From Actinomycetota bacterium (GTDB taxonomy: Bacteria; Actinomycetota; Thermoleophilia; Gaiellales; Gaiellaceae), in contig PLBK01000052.1 of assembly GCA_003134505.1 (NCBI GenBank), positions 1 through 44,190 of the forward strand: a stretch of DNA of 44,190 bases. The letters run 5' to 3'. A program made the position numbers and the translations under genes. The notes under the pieces were generated by a model that had not been told where the DNA came from, ran no database searches, and worked only from the letters and a program-made list of their open reading frames with translations. Shown piece by piece: positions 7,581 through 16,549 of the stretch (its first letter is position 1; each line of letters opens with the position of its first letter).

Positions 7581-9239
7581 ATGGGGCTTAAGAAGCTCGG
7601 ATTACTCGCTGCTCTGGCGGCTCTGGGCATCGTCGCCGCAGCGAGCGCAAGCACTGGCTCGAAGCAGGCAAGCAACGCGCTGGTATTCGGCTCGTCGTCC
7701 GACCCGGTGATCATCGACGGGCCGCTCGTGTCCGACGGTGAGTCGCTCCGGGTCGTCGACCAGATCTTCCAGGGGCTCGTCGGCCTGAAGCCGGGCACGA
7801 CGCAGATCCAGCCGCTGCTGGCGACGAGCTGGACCGCGAGCGCGAACGGGCTCACCTGGACGTTCAACCTGCGCGGCGGCGTCAAGTTCTCGGATGGGAC
7901 GCCGTTCAACGCGGCGGCGGTGTGCTTCAACTTCAACCGCTGGTACGACTTCCCGGGGCCGCTGCAGAACAGCGCCGTGACCTATTACTGGAACACGGTG
8001 TTCGGCGGCTTCGCTCATCCGGCAGCAGGCAGCCCCGGCCCTGACAAGAGCCTGTACAAGGGCTGCAAGACGAAGGGCAGCCATTTGGTGCAGCTCCTGC
8101 TGAACCACCGCTCGTCGTCGTTCCTCGGCGCGCTCGCGCTGACGAACTTCGGCATCGCGAGCCCGACCGCCCTCGTCAAGTACAAGGCTGACGCCGGCAC
8201 GGTCGACGCGAACGGCGTCTTCCATCCGACCGGGACGTTCGGCACGCAGCATCCGATCGGCACGGGGCCGTACATGCTCCAGAGCTGGCAGGTCGGCAAC
8301 AAGCTGGAGATCGACGCGAACCCGCTGTACTGGGGCCCGAAGGCGAAGCTCCAGCGGATCATCTTCCGGCCGATCTCCGACCCGGCGGCGCAGCTCCAGG
8401 CGTTGCAGAGCGGAGAGATCCAGGGCTTCGACAACGTCGCGCCGCAGGACATCGCGACCATCAAGGCCAACTCGAAGCTGAAGGTCCTCGACCGGCCGGC
8501 GTTCAACGTCGCCTACGTCGGCATCAACCAGGCGATCCCGCCGATGAACATCCTCAAGGTCCGGCAGGCCATCGCCTACGGCCTCGACCGCGCCACGGTG
8601 GCGAGCAAGTTCTACGCCGGCCGTGCACAGGTCGCGACCGAGTTCCTGCCGCCGTCGCTGAACGGCTACGCAGGGAAGGGCGTGCCGCTCTATCCGTTCG
8701 ACCCGAACAAAGCCAAGCAACTGCTCCAGGCAGCAGGACAGACGCTGCCGGTGCCGATCGACTTCTGGTACCCGACGAGCGTCTCCAGGCCGTACATGCC
8801 CGACCCGCAGCGCAACGCCGAGGCGTTCGCCGCGAGCCTCGAGCAGTCCGGCTTCAAGGTGACGTTCCACTCCGCGCCGTGGCGGCCTGATTACCTCGCC
8901 CAGGTGCAGAGCGGAAAGGCGGAGGTCTACCTGCTCGGCTGGACAGGTGACTTCGGCGATCCGGCCGACTTCGACAACGTCCACTTCGGGGCGTTCAACC
9001 CGCAGTTCGGGTTCCACAACACGAAGCTGTTCAACATGTTGTCGAAGGCGGACCAGGAGACCAACGCCGCCAAGCGGACGAAGGACTATCAGCAGGCCGA
9101 GATCTACATCATGAAGTTCCTGCCGATGGTCCCGTACGTGCACACCAAGCCCGCGCTGGCCTTCCAGAAGAACGTGGTCGGCTACGTGGCGAGCCCGGTG
9201 GCGCTCGAGTCGTTCGCAACGGTGTCCTACTCGAAATAG
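7581..9239 (+). CDS. Peptide ABC transporter substrate-binding protein, family 5
   Basis: The 552-residue protein is the extracytoplasmic receptor of a dipeptide/oligopeptide-type importer. It has an N-terminal signal peptide (KK at 4-5, hydrophobic stretch 6-22, small residues ASAS at the end) and the family-5 marks LATSWTASANGLTWTFNLRGGVKFSDGTPF, the IGTGPYML strand and GLDRATVASKFY. Unlike most Gram-positive receptors it has no lipobox cysteine at the cleavage site. The start is supported by a long AGGAGGAGG about eight bases before ATG 7581. It heads a five-gene importer operon. The transported ligand cannot be read from sequence; peptides, nickel and other ligands all occur in this family. 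Confidence 0.93.
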   Translation: MGLKKLGLLAALAALGIVAAASASTGSKQASNALVFGSSSDPVIIDGPLVSDGESLRVVDQIFQGLVGLKPGTTQIQPLLATSWTASANGLTWTFNLRGGVKFSDGTPFNAAAVCFNFNRWYDFPGPLQNSAVTYYWNTVFGGFAHPAAGSPGPDKSLYKGCKTKGSHLVQLLLNHRSSSFLGALALTNFGIASPTALVKYKADAGTVDANGVFHPTGTFGTQHPIGTGPYMLQSWQVGNKLEIDANPLYWGPKAKLQRIIFRPISDPAAQLQALQSGEIQGFDNVAPQDIATIKANSKLKVLDRPAFNVAYVGINQAIPPMNILKVRQAIAYGLDRATVASKFYAGRAQVATEFLPPSLNGYAGKGVPLYPFDPNKAKQLLQAAGQTLPVPIDFWYPTSVSRPYMPDPQRNAEAFAASLEQSGFKVTFHSAPWRPDYLAQVQSGKAEVYLLGWTGDFGDPADFDNVHFGAFNPQFGFHNTKLFNMLSKADQETNAAKRTKDYQQAEIYIMKFLPMVPYVHTKPALAFQKNVVGYVASPVALESFATVSYSK

Positions 9240-9258
9240 CAGGAGGCAAGAGAGGGAA

Positions 9259-9279
9259 ATGCAGCCGGCGGACGGCTAG
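9259..9279 (+). CDS. Six-codon mini-ORF abutting the permease start
   Basis: ATG 9259 opens a frame for MQPADG and stops at TAG 9277-9279, immediately before the permease ATG at 9280. It is preceded by AGGAGG at 9241-9246 and AGAGGG at 9251-9256. No other ribosome binding site exists for the permease, so ribosomes ending the mini-ORF may restart on the permease. It could also be chance, with the same Shine-Dalgarno serving the permease at long spacing. Confidence 0.35.
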   Translation: MQPADG

Positions 9280-10287
9280 ATGCTTCGCTTCATCGTCCGC
9301 CGGCTGTTCCTGCTCGTCCCGATCCTGCTCGGGGTATCGCTCCTCGTCTTCGTCTGGATCCACCTGCTTCCGGGCTCGCCCGCGCAGGCGCTCCTCGGCG
9401 AGCGGGCGACCCCGCAGTCGATCGCCCAGATCAACCATCAGTTCGGCCTCGACAAGCCGCTCTACGTCCAGTACTGGCGCTACCTCGTCGAGACGGTCGG
9501 CCACCTCAACCTGGGCACGAGCATCAAGACCTTCCGGCCGGTCACCTTCGAGATCGAGAACCGGTTCCCGGCCACGGTCGAGCTCGCGCTCGGGGCGATG
9601 GCGTTCGCGCTCGCGGTGGGCATCCCGCTCGGTTTCTTCGCAGCCAAGAAGTACGGCTCGTTCTTCGACCACTCGAGCCTGATCTTCTCGCTGCTCGGGA
9701 TCTCGATCCCGATCTTCTTCCTCGGCCTGATCCTGAAGTACATCTTCGCCGTCCGGCTCGGCTGGCTGCCCAGCATCGGCCGCGAGGACGTCCTGGCAAC
9801 CAGGTCGCACCCGACGAACTTCTACATCCTCGACGCGATCTTGAACGGCGACCCGGGCGCCTTGTGGGACACGATCAAGCACCTGATCCTGCCCTCGATC
9901 GCACTCGGCTCGATCCCGCTGGCGATCGTCACCCGCATCACGCGGGCCGCGGTGCTCGACGTCCAGAACGAGGACTACGTGCGCACCGCGCGTGCCAAGG
10001 GGCTGCCACCGTTCCAGGTCGACCAGCGGCACGTGCTCCGGAACGCGCTGCTGCCGATCTCGACGATCATCGGCCTCCAGACCGGCCTGCTGCTCTCCGG
10101 AGCCGTGCTGACCGAGACGGTGTTCGCGTGGCCCGGTGTGGGGAGCTGGCTCAAGGACGCGATCTTCGACCGCGACTATCCCGTCCTGCAGGGCGGGATC
10201 ATGTTCCTCGCCGTCGTCTTCGTGGTCGTCAACCTGATCGTGGACATCTCGTACGCGGTCATCAACCCGCGCATCAGGCTGAGCTGA
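9280..10287 (+). CDS. Peptide ABC transporter permease, DppB/OppB type
   Basis: The 335-residue inner-membrane protein has about six transmembrane segments, the first at residues 9-29, then the periplasmic loop with LPGSPAQALLGERATPQ typical of DppB, and the BPD-type coupling region EDYVRTARAKGLPPFQVDQRHVLRNAL (residues ~226-253) that docks with the ATPases, followed by TETVFAWPGVGSWL. It forms the channel with the DppC-type protein encoded next, one base downstream. The start follows the six-codon mini-ORF directly. Confidence 0.95.
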   Translation: MLRFIVRRLFLLVPILLGVSLLVFVWIHLLPGSPAQALLGERATPQSIAQINHQFGLDKPLYVQYWRYLVETVGHLNLGTSIKTFRPVTFEIENRFPATVELALGAMAFALAVGIPLGFFAAKKYGSFFDHSSLIFSLLGISIPIFFLGLILKYIFAVRLGWLPSIGREDVLATRSHPTNFYILDAILNGDPGALWDTIKHLILPSIALGSIPLAIVTRITRAAVLDVQNEDYVRTARAKGLPPFQVDQRHVLRNALLPISTIIGLQTGLLLSGAVLTETVFAWPGVGSWLKDAIFDRDYPVLQGGIMFLAVVFVVVNLIVDISYAVINPRIRLS

Positions 10288-10288
10288 G

Positions 10289-11275
10289 ATGTCGGTCGCC
10301 GAGATCGAAGCGCGCGAGATCCAGCTGGAGGCGCCGACCGGCGGGCTCTGGGCCGACGCCTGGGCTCGGCTCCGGCGGAACCCGGGCGCGCTCGCCGGCT
10401 TCTTCCTCGTCGGCTCGTTCGTCGTGATCGCGATCTTCGCGTCGGTGATGGCGCCGTACTCGCCCACGCACGTCGATCTGAATGCCCTCAGTGCGAACGG
10501 CTTGCCGACCGGGCCGTCGTGGCAGCACTGGGTCGGGGTCGACCAGCTCGGACGCGACGAGTTCAGCCGCATCCTCTACGGAGCGCGCTACTCGCTCGTC
10601 ATCGGCCTCGTCGCGGTGTCCTCCGGGCTGTCGCTCGGACTCCTGTTCGGCTCCGTCGCCGGCTACGTCGGCGGCTTCGTCGACTCGCTGATCATGCGTT
10701 TCATGGACGTCATGCTCGCGATTCCGGGCCTGCTACTGGCAATCGGCCTCGTCGCTGCGCTCGGGCAGGGGCTCTGGCAGATCATGGTCGCCGTCGGGAT
10801 CACGAACGTTCCGATCTTCGCGAGGCTCCTGCGCGGGTCGGTCCTGGCTCAGAGAGAGCAGGACTTCGTGCTCGCCGCGCGGGCGGTGGGGGCGCGTCGG
10901 CGCGGGATCCTGTTCTCGCACATCCTCCCGAACGCCATGTCGCCCGTGATCGTCCAGGGCACGCTGGCGATGGCGACGGCGATCATCGACGTCGCCGGCC
11001 TCGGCTTCCTCGGACTAGGCCCGCAGGACCCGGGCACGCCGGAGTGGGGGACGATGCTGACGCAGGCCGACCAGTACCTCGAGAGCGGCGCGCTCTACCT
11101 GGCCGTCTCTCCCGGGATCGCGATCGTGCTGGCGGTGCTCGGGTTCAACATGATCGGCGACGGGCTGCGGGAAGCGCTCGACCCGAAGCTCCGCGGCCGC
11201 GTCGGCAAGTTCAAGGAGGCGAAAGCAGAGCCGCCGGACGGGCGGCTCGTGCCGGAAGTCGGCGAGAGTGCCTAG
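10289..11275 (+). CDS. Peptide ABC transporter permease, DppC/OppC type
   Basis: The 328-residue second channel subunit starts one base after the DppB-type gene. It has the N-terminal cytoplasmic arm, a first membrane segment near residues 33-55, the conserved periplasmic HWVGVDQLGRDEFSRILYGARYSL, further membrane helices and the coupling motif EQDFVLAARAVGARRRGILFSHILPNA. Its C-terminus is extended by about 25 charged residues after the usual DPKLR end. The next gene overlaps it by eight bases. Confidence 0.95.
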   Translation: MSVAEIEAREIQLEAPTGGLWADAWARLRRNPGALAGFFLVGSFVVIAIFASVMAPYSPTHVDLNALSANGLPTGPSWQHWVGVDQLGRDEFSRILYGARYSLVIGLVAVSSGLSLGLLFGSVAGYVGGFVDSLIMRFMDVMLAIPGLLLAIGLVAALGQGLWQIMVAVGITNVPIFARLLRGSVLAQREQDFVLAARAVGARRRGILFSHILPNAMSPVIVQGTLAMATAIIDVAGLGFLGLGPQDPGTPEWGTMLTQADQYLESGALYLAVSPGIAIVLAVLGFNMIGDGLREALDPKLRGRVGKFKEAKAEPPDGRLVPEVGESA

Positions 11276-12280
11276 CCGGGACCCGCTGCTCGCGGTCGAC
11301 GGCCTGCGCGTCCAGTTCTGGACGGCGCGCGGGACGATCTACGCCGTCAACGGGATCTCGTTCGACATCGCCGAGGGCGAGACGCTCGGCATCGTCGGCG
11401 AGTCGGGCTGCGGCAAGAGCGTCACGGCACTGGCCCTGCTCGGCATCCTGCCCCGCGCAGGCCGGGCCGTCGGCGGCACGGCGCGCTTCGAGGACCGCGA
11501 CCTGCTCCACCTCTCCGACCGGGAGCTGCGAGGCATCCGTGGCAAGGAGATCGCGATGATCTTCCAGGACCCGATGACGAGCCTGAACCCGGTGCTCACG
11601 ATCGGGCGGCAGATACGGGAGCCGCTCGAGACGCACTTCGGCATGGATCGTCACGACGCCGGGAAGCGGGCGGTCGAGCTCCTCGACCAGGTCGGGATCC
11701 CGGGGGCGCCGAGCCGCGTCCGCGACTACCCGCACCAGTTCTCGGGCGGCATGCGCCAGCGGGCGATGATCGCGATGGCGCTCGCCTGCAAGCCGAAGCT
11801 CCTGATCGCCGACGAGCCGACGACGGCGCTCGACGTGACGATCCAGGCCCAGATCCTCGATCTCCTGCGCGCGCTCGTCGCCGACATCGGCATGGCGTTG
11901 ATCCTGATCACGCACGACCTCGGCGTCGTCGCCGGCAACTGCGAGCGCGTGAACGTCATGTACGGGGGCATGTTCATGGAGGCCGGCTCGGCCGATCAGC
12001 TGTTCTCGCAGCCGCGCCACCCGTACACGCTGGGCCTGCTCCAGAGCGTGCCTCGGCTCGACGCCGCCCGCCACGCGAAGCTCACGCCGGTCGAGGGAGC
12101 CCCGCGCGACATGCTGACCGCGCCGAGGGCATGTCCCTTCCAGCCCCGCTGCCGCTACGAGGTCGAGCGTTCGCGGCAGGAGGTGCCCGAGCTGCTCGAG
12201 ATCGAGCCCGGGCACTTCGTCGCGTGCTTCAACCCGGTGCCGGCCGAGGAGTGGGCGACGAGCCGCAAGGCTGTGGTGGG

Positions 12281-12284
<4 letters not shown>
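11268..12284 (+). CDS. Peptide ABC transporter ATPase, DppD/OppD type
   Basis: The 338-residue cytoplasmic ATPase energises the importer. It has Walker [10 protein letters not shown] at ~residues 43-51, Q-loop [13 protein letters not shown], signature [12 protein letters not shown], Walker [15 protein letters not shown] and the switch histidine in LITHDLG. The C-terminal oligopeptide extension with clustered cysteines ([10 protein letters not shown]) is present, as in OppD, where it may bind an iron-sulfur cluster. GTG 11268 overlaps the permease gene by eight bases; its stop overlaps the next ATPase (ATGA). Confidence 0.95.
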
Positions 12285-13363
<1,079 letters not shown>

Positions 13364-13510
13364 TAGCAACCCGATCGCGGCTCCACCCATCTGCCGACAT
13401 GGCGGCTTGTAGGCCCGTGGTCATGCGGGACCGCCTCGCGGCGGAGCTCGGTGCTTGGCCCAGGCTTAAGCTCTGGCCGCGTGGGACGCGCTCCCGCGGG
13501 GAAGGGGGCT

Positions 13511-13539
13511 CACGGGGGAAACCGGCTGTTTCTCCCGTG
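13511..13539. repeat. GGGGGAAAC hairpin, copy 1
   Basis: CACGGGGGAAAC (13511-13522) pairs with GTTTCTCCCGTG (13528-13539) with one mismatch and a five-base loop. It lies between two convergent genes, one base before the end of the minus-strand gene, in a 176-base gap that otherwise contains only a small CCGCC/GGCGG hairpin near 13431. Two more copies are at 22311 and 34749. There is no T-run. Confidence 0.7.
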
Positions 13540-14220
13540 CTATGCGGGGCGCGACGCGATGCGGGTGGCGACCTTCGCGGCGGCGGAGCGCAGGACCGAC
13601 TGAGACCAGCCCGAGCCGGCGGTGAGCACGCTCAGGTCCACGAAGGTGCGGCCCCGCCGCAGGCCGATCACCGTCGCGGTCAGCGTCGACTTCGTTTTCG
13701 CCGAGATGATGTGGAGGACGATCTTCAACTCGCTCGCCGGAGTTGCGAGCCCCGTCAACGAGACGTGCTGCACGGTGCTGGTCGCAAATGAGCCGGAGGG
13801 AACCTCCGCGACCAGCGACGAGGCCAGGCAGCGAGCGAAGCCGAGCTTCGAGAAGATCGCGGACGCCGTGCTCGCCTGGGCCGGCGTGACAAAGACGTGC
13901 GCATCCGACTCGACGAGAAAGGTGCCCGTGTCCACCGCCCGCGTGTAGGTCGTGCCCTGTTCGGCGGTCGCGGTCAACGCCGACAGGCTGTAGTGGGCCA
14001 CCAGACAGGGCGGATTGGTCTGGCCGAAGTCGGTCGGCTTCCCGTGCCAGCCCTTGCCCGGGAGGTCGGCCTTCAGAAGCAGGACCGTTCGCGCGTACGC
14101 CTGGTCGGCGGGCTTGAACGCGTGCTTCGGATCGCCGGGCGCAGCCAGGGCTGCCGCGGCCAGCGAGGCCGAGGCGCCGAGCGCCAGCAAGATGGCCAGT
14201 AGCCGAGCCCTGCCTGCCAC
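13540..14220 (-). CDS. Secreted protein of unknown function with two cysteines
   Basis: The 226-residue product starts with a signal peptide (RAR at 4-6, then a leucine/alanine-rich stretch to about residue 28 ending ALAAPG), so it is exported. The mature part has only two cysteines (PPCLVAHYS and FARCLASSL) and could hold one disulfide. The pattern of an exported ~200-residue domain with one disulfide resembles PknH-like extracellular sensor domains of actinobacteria, but I do not recognise a family. GTG 14220 is chosen because TATCGT stands exactly six bases upstream on this strand; the frame is open further upstream but that part is antisense to dtd. It is transcribed away from dtd. Confidence 0.65.
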   Translation of the reverse strand: MAGRARLLAILLALGASASLAAAALAAPGDPKHAFKPADQAYARTVLLLKADLPGKGWHGKPTDFGQTNPPCLVAHYSLSALTATAEQGTTYTRAVDTGTFLVESDAHVFVTPAQASTASAIFSKLGFARCLASSLVAEVPSGSFATSTVQHVSLTGLATPASELKIVLHIISAKTKSTLTATVIGLRRGRTFVDLSVLTAGSGWSQSVLRSAAAKVATRIASRPA

Positions 14221-14226
14221 CAGCTC

Positions 14227-14232
14227 ACGATA
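14227..14232 (-). promoter_or_regulatory. -10 box of a leaderless transcript for the secreted protein
   Basis: Read on the minus strand this is TATCGT, six bases before GTG 14220. It sits in the 45-base gap shared with the divergent dtd gene. Confidence 0.45.
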
Positions 14233-14265
14233 GCCGAGTAGGCTCGCGACCGTGAAGGCCCGGTC

Positions 14266-14700
14266 GTGAGAGCCGTGGTGCAGCGGGTCGTCCGCGCGCG
14301 GGTGTTCGTGGGCGACGACGTGGTCGGCGAGATCGGCCCCGGCCTGTGCGTCCTCCTCGGCGTCGCGGAGACGGACGACGAGGCGACCGCCGAGCGTCTG
14401 GCCGGCCGGATCGCCCGCCTGCGCGTGTTCGAGAACGCGGAGGGGAAGTTCGACCGCAGCCTGCTCGACACCGGCGGTGAGGCGCTCGTGGTCAGCCAGT
14501 TCACGCTGATCGCCGACACGGCCAAGGGCAACCGGCCGAGCTTCTCGCACGCGGCGCCGCCCGAGCGCGCCGAGCGGCTCTACGAGCAGGTTTGCGAGGC
14601 GCTGCGCGCCGTGGGCATCACCGTGGCGACGGGCACCTTCGGCGCGCGCATGCAGGTCGAACTCGTCAACGACGGCCCGGTTACGATCATCCTCGAATGA
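14266..14700 (+). CDS. dtd: D-aminoacyl-tRNA deacylase
   Basis: The 144-residue enzyme removes D-amino acids wrongly attached to tRNA. It begins with the family start MRAVVQRV, has the SQFTL motif (residues ~84-88) that shapes the active site, and ends with NDGPVTIIL carrying the Gly-cis-Pro motif that excludes L-amino acids. The length is standard (~145). GTG 14266 gives exactly the family N-terminus. The next gene overlaps its stop (ATGA). Confidence 0.96.
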   Translation: MRAVVQRVVRARVFVGDDVVGEIGPGLCVLLGVAETDDEATAERLAGRIARLRVFENAEGKFDRSLLDTGGEALVVSQFTLIADTAKGNRPSFSHAAPPERAERLYEQVCEALRAVGITVATGTFGARMQVELVNDGPVTIILE

Positions 14701-15116
14701 CGCCCGACCCTGACCAGCTACGCGACTTCGCCCGGCGCTACACCGCGGCCTGGTGCAGCCAGGACCCCGCGAGTGTGGCCGAGCACTACGCACCCGAGGG
14801 CTCGCTCACGATCAACGGCGGCACTCCCTCGGTGGGGCGCGCCGCCGTCACGGAGGCGGCGAGGTCATTCATGACCGCGTTCCCGGACATGCAGGTGCTC
14901 ATGGGCGACCTCGTCGTCCGTGACGGCGGCACCGAGTACCACTGGACGCTCGTCGGCACCAACACCGGCCCGGGCGGGACCGGAAACCGCGTTCGGATCA
15001 GCGGGTTCGAGGAATGGACGATCGGTGACGACGGGCTCATCGCCGACTCGCAGGGCCACTACGACCAGGCCGAGTACGACCGCCAGCTCGAGCACGGCGT
15101 GGACGAGCCTGGATAG
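14697..15116 (+). CDS. SnoaL-like (NTF2-fold) protein
   Basis: The 139-residue protein has the cone-shaped alpha+beta fold pattern of SnoaL polyketide cyclase-like or ketosteroid isomerase-like proteins: helix [27 protein letters not shown] at 10-36, then [23 protein letters not shown] and a run of strands ending [19 protein letters not shown]. These proteins bind or convert small hydrophobic molecules, and the substrate cannot be predicted. ATG 14697 overlaps the dtd stop by four bases. It converges on the alpha/beta hydrolase, five bases apart. Confidence 0.8.
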   Translation: MTPDPDQLRDFARRYTAAWCSQDPASVAEHYAPEGSLTINGGTPSVGRAAVTEAARSFMTAFPDMQVLMGDLVVRDGGTEYHWTLVGTNTGPGGTGNRVRISGFEEWTIGDDGLIADSQGHYDQAEYDRQLEHGVDEPG

Positions 15117-15121
15117 AGAGC

Positions 15122-15994
15122 TCAGCCCGCGCGGCTTCTGAGCCAATCCACCAGCTTGCGCACGTACTCGGGCGCGATCGTGCCGTCCAGGAGGGTCAGC
15201 TCGTGCGACGCCTCCGGGATGACCACGATGTCGGCCGCGTCTCCGCGGGCCTCCCGCCAGGCGGCGACGCTTGGCTCGACCGGCGTCCACGCGTCGTCCT
15301 CGCCGTAGAAGAGCAGCGCCGGCACCCGCACCTGCGCGAACACGGGGCGCGGATCGAAGTCCATCTCCTCGATCCACAGCCGGCAACCCTCGGCGTCGAG
15401 CGGGATCGGCGGCAAGAACGCGAGCAGCCACCACGGCTCGTCCATCGCCGCCCTGAGCTCCGCGGCGAGCTCCTCCTCGCGCCCGGGTGAGCGCCCGTGC
15501 ACGTGATCCTCGTAGGCGCGTCGCAACCCCAGCGCGCGTCTCACGACGGCCGCTCCGTAGCCGGCGCGCTCGAGCTGCTGCGCGGTCGCGTACATCATCT
15601 GCTCGGACGGCGTGACGCCCGTCGAGGCGACCCCGACCACGAACGCGACGCGATCCGATTCGGCCGCGGCGAGCGGCGCGATCCAGCCGCCCTGGCTGAA
15701 GCCCCAGAGCCCGACGCGCTCCGCATCCACGGCCTCCAGAACGGCGAGCGCGTCCTGCGCCTGCACCTCGAAACGCCCGCGGGAGGCATCCCCGGTCGAC
15801 GCGCCGTCGCCGCGCCGGTCGAAGGTGACGACGCCGATGCCGGCCGCCGGCAGGAGCTCGTGCAGGTGTCGGTAGAGGAGGTAGTTCCGGGTTCCCTCGC
15901 CGGCACCGTGGAGCGCGACGACCGCGGTCTTCCCCGCGGGCGAGTACGTCGCCGCCAGTGAGACGCCGTCGTGCTCGACCACCATGTCCTGCAC
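15122..15994 (-). CDS. Alpha/beta hydrolase
   Basis: The 290-residue protein is a serine hydrolase of the alpha/beta fold. The oxyanion segment LHGAGEGTRNY comes first, RRGDGAS follows, the nucleophile is in GFSQGG (about residue 120), the acid in YGEDDAWTPVEPS, and the base histidine in PEASHELTLL near the C-terminus. Between core strands is a ~90-residue helical cap. No signal peptide, so cytoplasmic; family members include dienelactone hydrolases and peptidases, and the substrate is unknown. GTG 15994 is preferred to ATG 15985 because TAGGAT lies exactly six bases before it. Confidence 0.85.
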   Translation of the reverse strand: MQDMVVEHDGVSLAATYSPAGKTAVVALHGAGEGTRNYLLYRHLHELLPAAGIGVVTFDRRGDGASTGDASRGRFEVQAQDALAVLEAVDAERVGLWGFSQGGWIAPLAAAESDRVAFVVGVASTGVTPSEQMMYATAQQLERAGYGAAVVRRALGLRRAYEDHVHGRSPGREEELAAELRAAMDEPWWLLAFLPPIPLDAEGCRLWIEEMDFDPRPVFAQVRVPALLFYGEDDAWTPVEPSVAAWREARGDAADIVVIPEASHELTLLDGTIAPEYVRKLVDWLRSRAG

Positions 15995-16000
15995 GGCCTC

Positions 16001-16006
16001 ATCCTA
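16001..16006 (-). promoter_or_regulatory. -10 box of a leaderless hydrolase transcript
   Basis: On the minus strand this reads TAGGAT, six bases before GTG 15994. It lies just upstream of the plus-strand -10 candidate of the rimP operon (16023-16028), so two divergent promoters share about 30 bases. Confidence 0.45.
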
Positions 16007-16022
16007 GGCCGAGCCGCAGTGC

Positions 16023-16028
16023 TATCCT
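16023..16028 (+). promoter_or_regulatory. -10 box candidate of the rimP-nusA-infB operon
   Basis: TATCCT would place the start of transcription near 16034, just before the two competing hairpins of the leader. No good -35 box is visible 17 bases upstream. Confidence 0.4.
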
Positions 16029-16037
16029 GAAACACCA

Positions 16038-16082
16038 CATTTCACCGGCTTGGCGAAATGGGCGCACGGCGCCCATTTTTTT
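16038..16082 (+). promoter_or_regulatory. Attenuator-like pair of hairpins in the rimP leader
   Basis: AAATGGGCGC (16056-16065) pairs with GCGCCCATTT (16069-16078) over an ACG loop, and T runs from 16076 to 16082: a textbook intrinsic terminator reading toward rimP, ending 14 bases before its ATG. The GAAATG at 16055-16060 that opens this stem can instead pair with CATTTC at 16038-16043, making an upstream hairpin that would break the terminator base. The two folds exclude each other, as in attenuators. It stands before the operon that encodes NusA, a protein that acts on such terminators. Confidence 0.65.
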
Positions 16083-16096
16083 CGAGGAAAACACGT

Positions 16097-16549
16097 ATGG
16101 CACCGGTTCACGAGAAGGAGAAGGAGCTGACGAGAGAGGTCGCAGGAACGGTCGAGAGGCAGATCCCGGGAGTCGAGGTACTCGCGGTCGAATTGCTGTC
16201 CCCGACGCGCTTCTGCGTCTTCATCGACCACCCCCAGGGGGTGGACCATGCTCTCTGCGCGCGGGTCACGGAGCTGCTGCGCGGCTACCTGAACACGTAC
16301 ACCGTCGACGTCTCCTCGCCGGGGATCGAACGTCCGCTGCGCAAGCCGGCCCATTTCCGGAACGCCGTCGGTCGAAAGGTCGCGGTGCGAACGGGCGAAG
16401 AGATCGGGGGCCGCAAGCGGTTCAGGGGAACCGTCGCCGCCGCCGACGACGACGCTCTGGCGCTCGAGGTCGCAGACGGCGAGCGCGTTGAAGTCCCGTA
16501 CGCGGCGATCGTGCGCGGGAATCTGATCGATGAGGTGAATGCACGATGA
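16097..16549 (+). CDS. rimP: Ribosome maturation factor RimP
   Basis: The 150-residue protein helps assemble the 30S subunit. It shows the two-domain family layout: an N-terminal alpha/beta domain with VEVLAVELLSPTRFCVFID and VSSPGIERPLRKPAHFRNAVG (residues ~76-95), the most conserved segment, then an SH3-like C-terminal domain with FRGTVAAADDDALALEV and a final AAIVRGNLIDE. GAGG at 16084-16087 lies nine bases before ATG 16097. Its stop overlaps the nusA start (ATGA). Confidence 0.95.
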   Translation: MAPVHEKEKELTREVAGTVERQIPGVEVLAVELLSPTRFCVFIDHPQGVDHALCARVTELLRGYLNTYTVDVSSPGIERPLRKPAHFRNAVGRKVAVRTGEEIGGRKRFRGTVAAADDDALALEVADGERVEVPYAAIVRGNLIDEVNAR

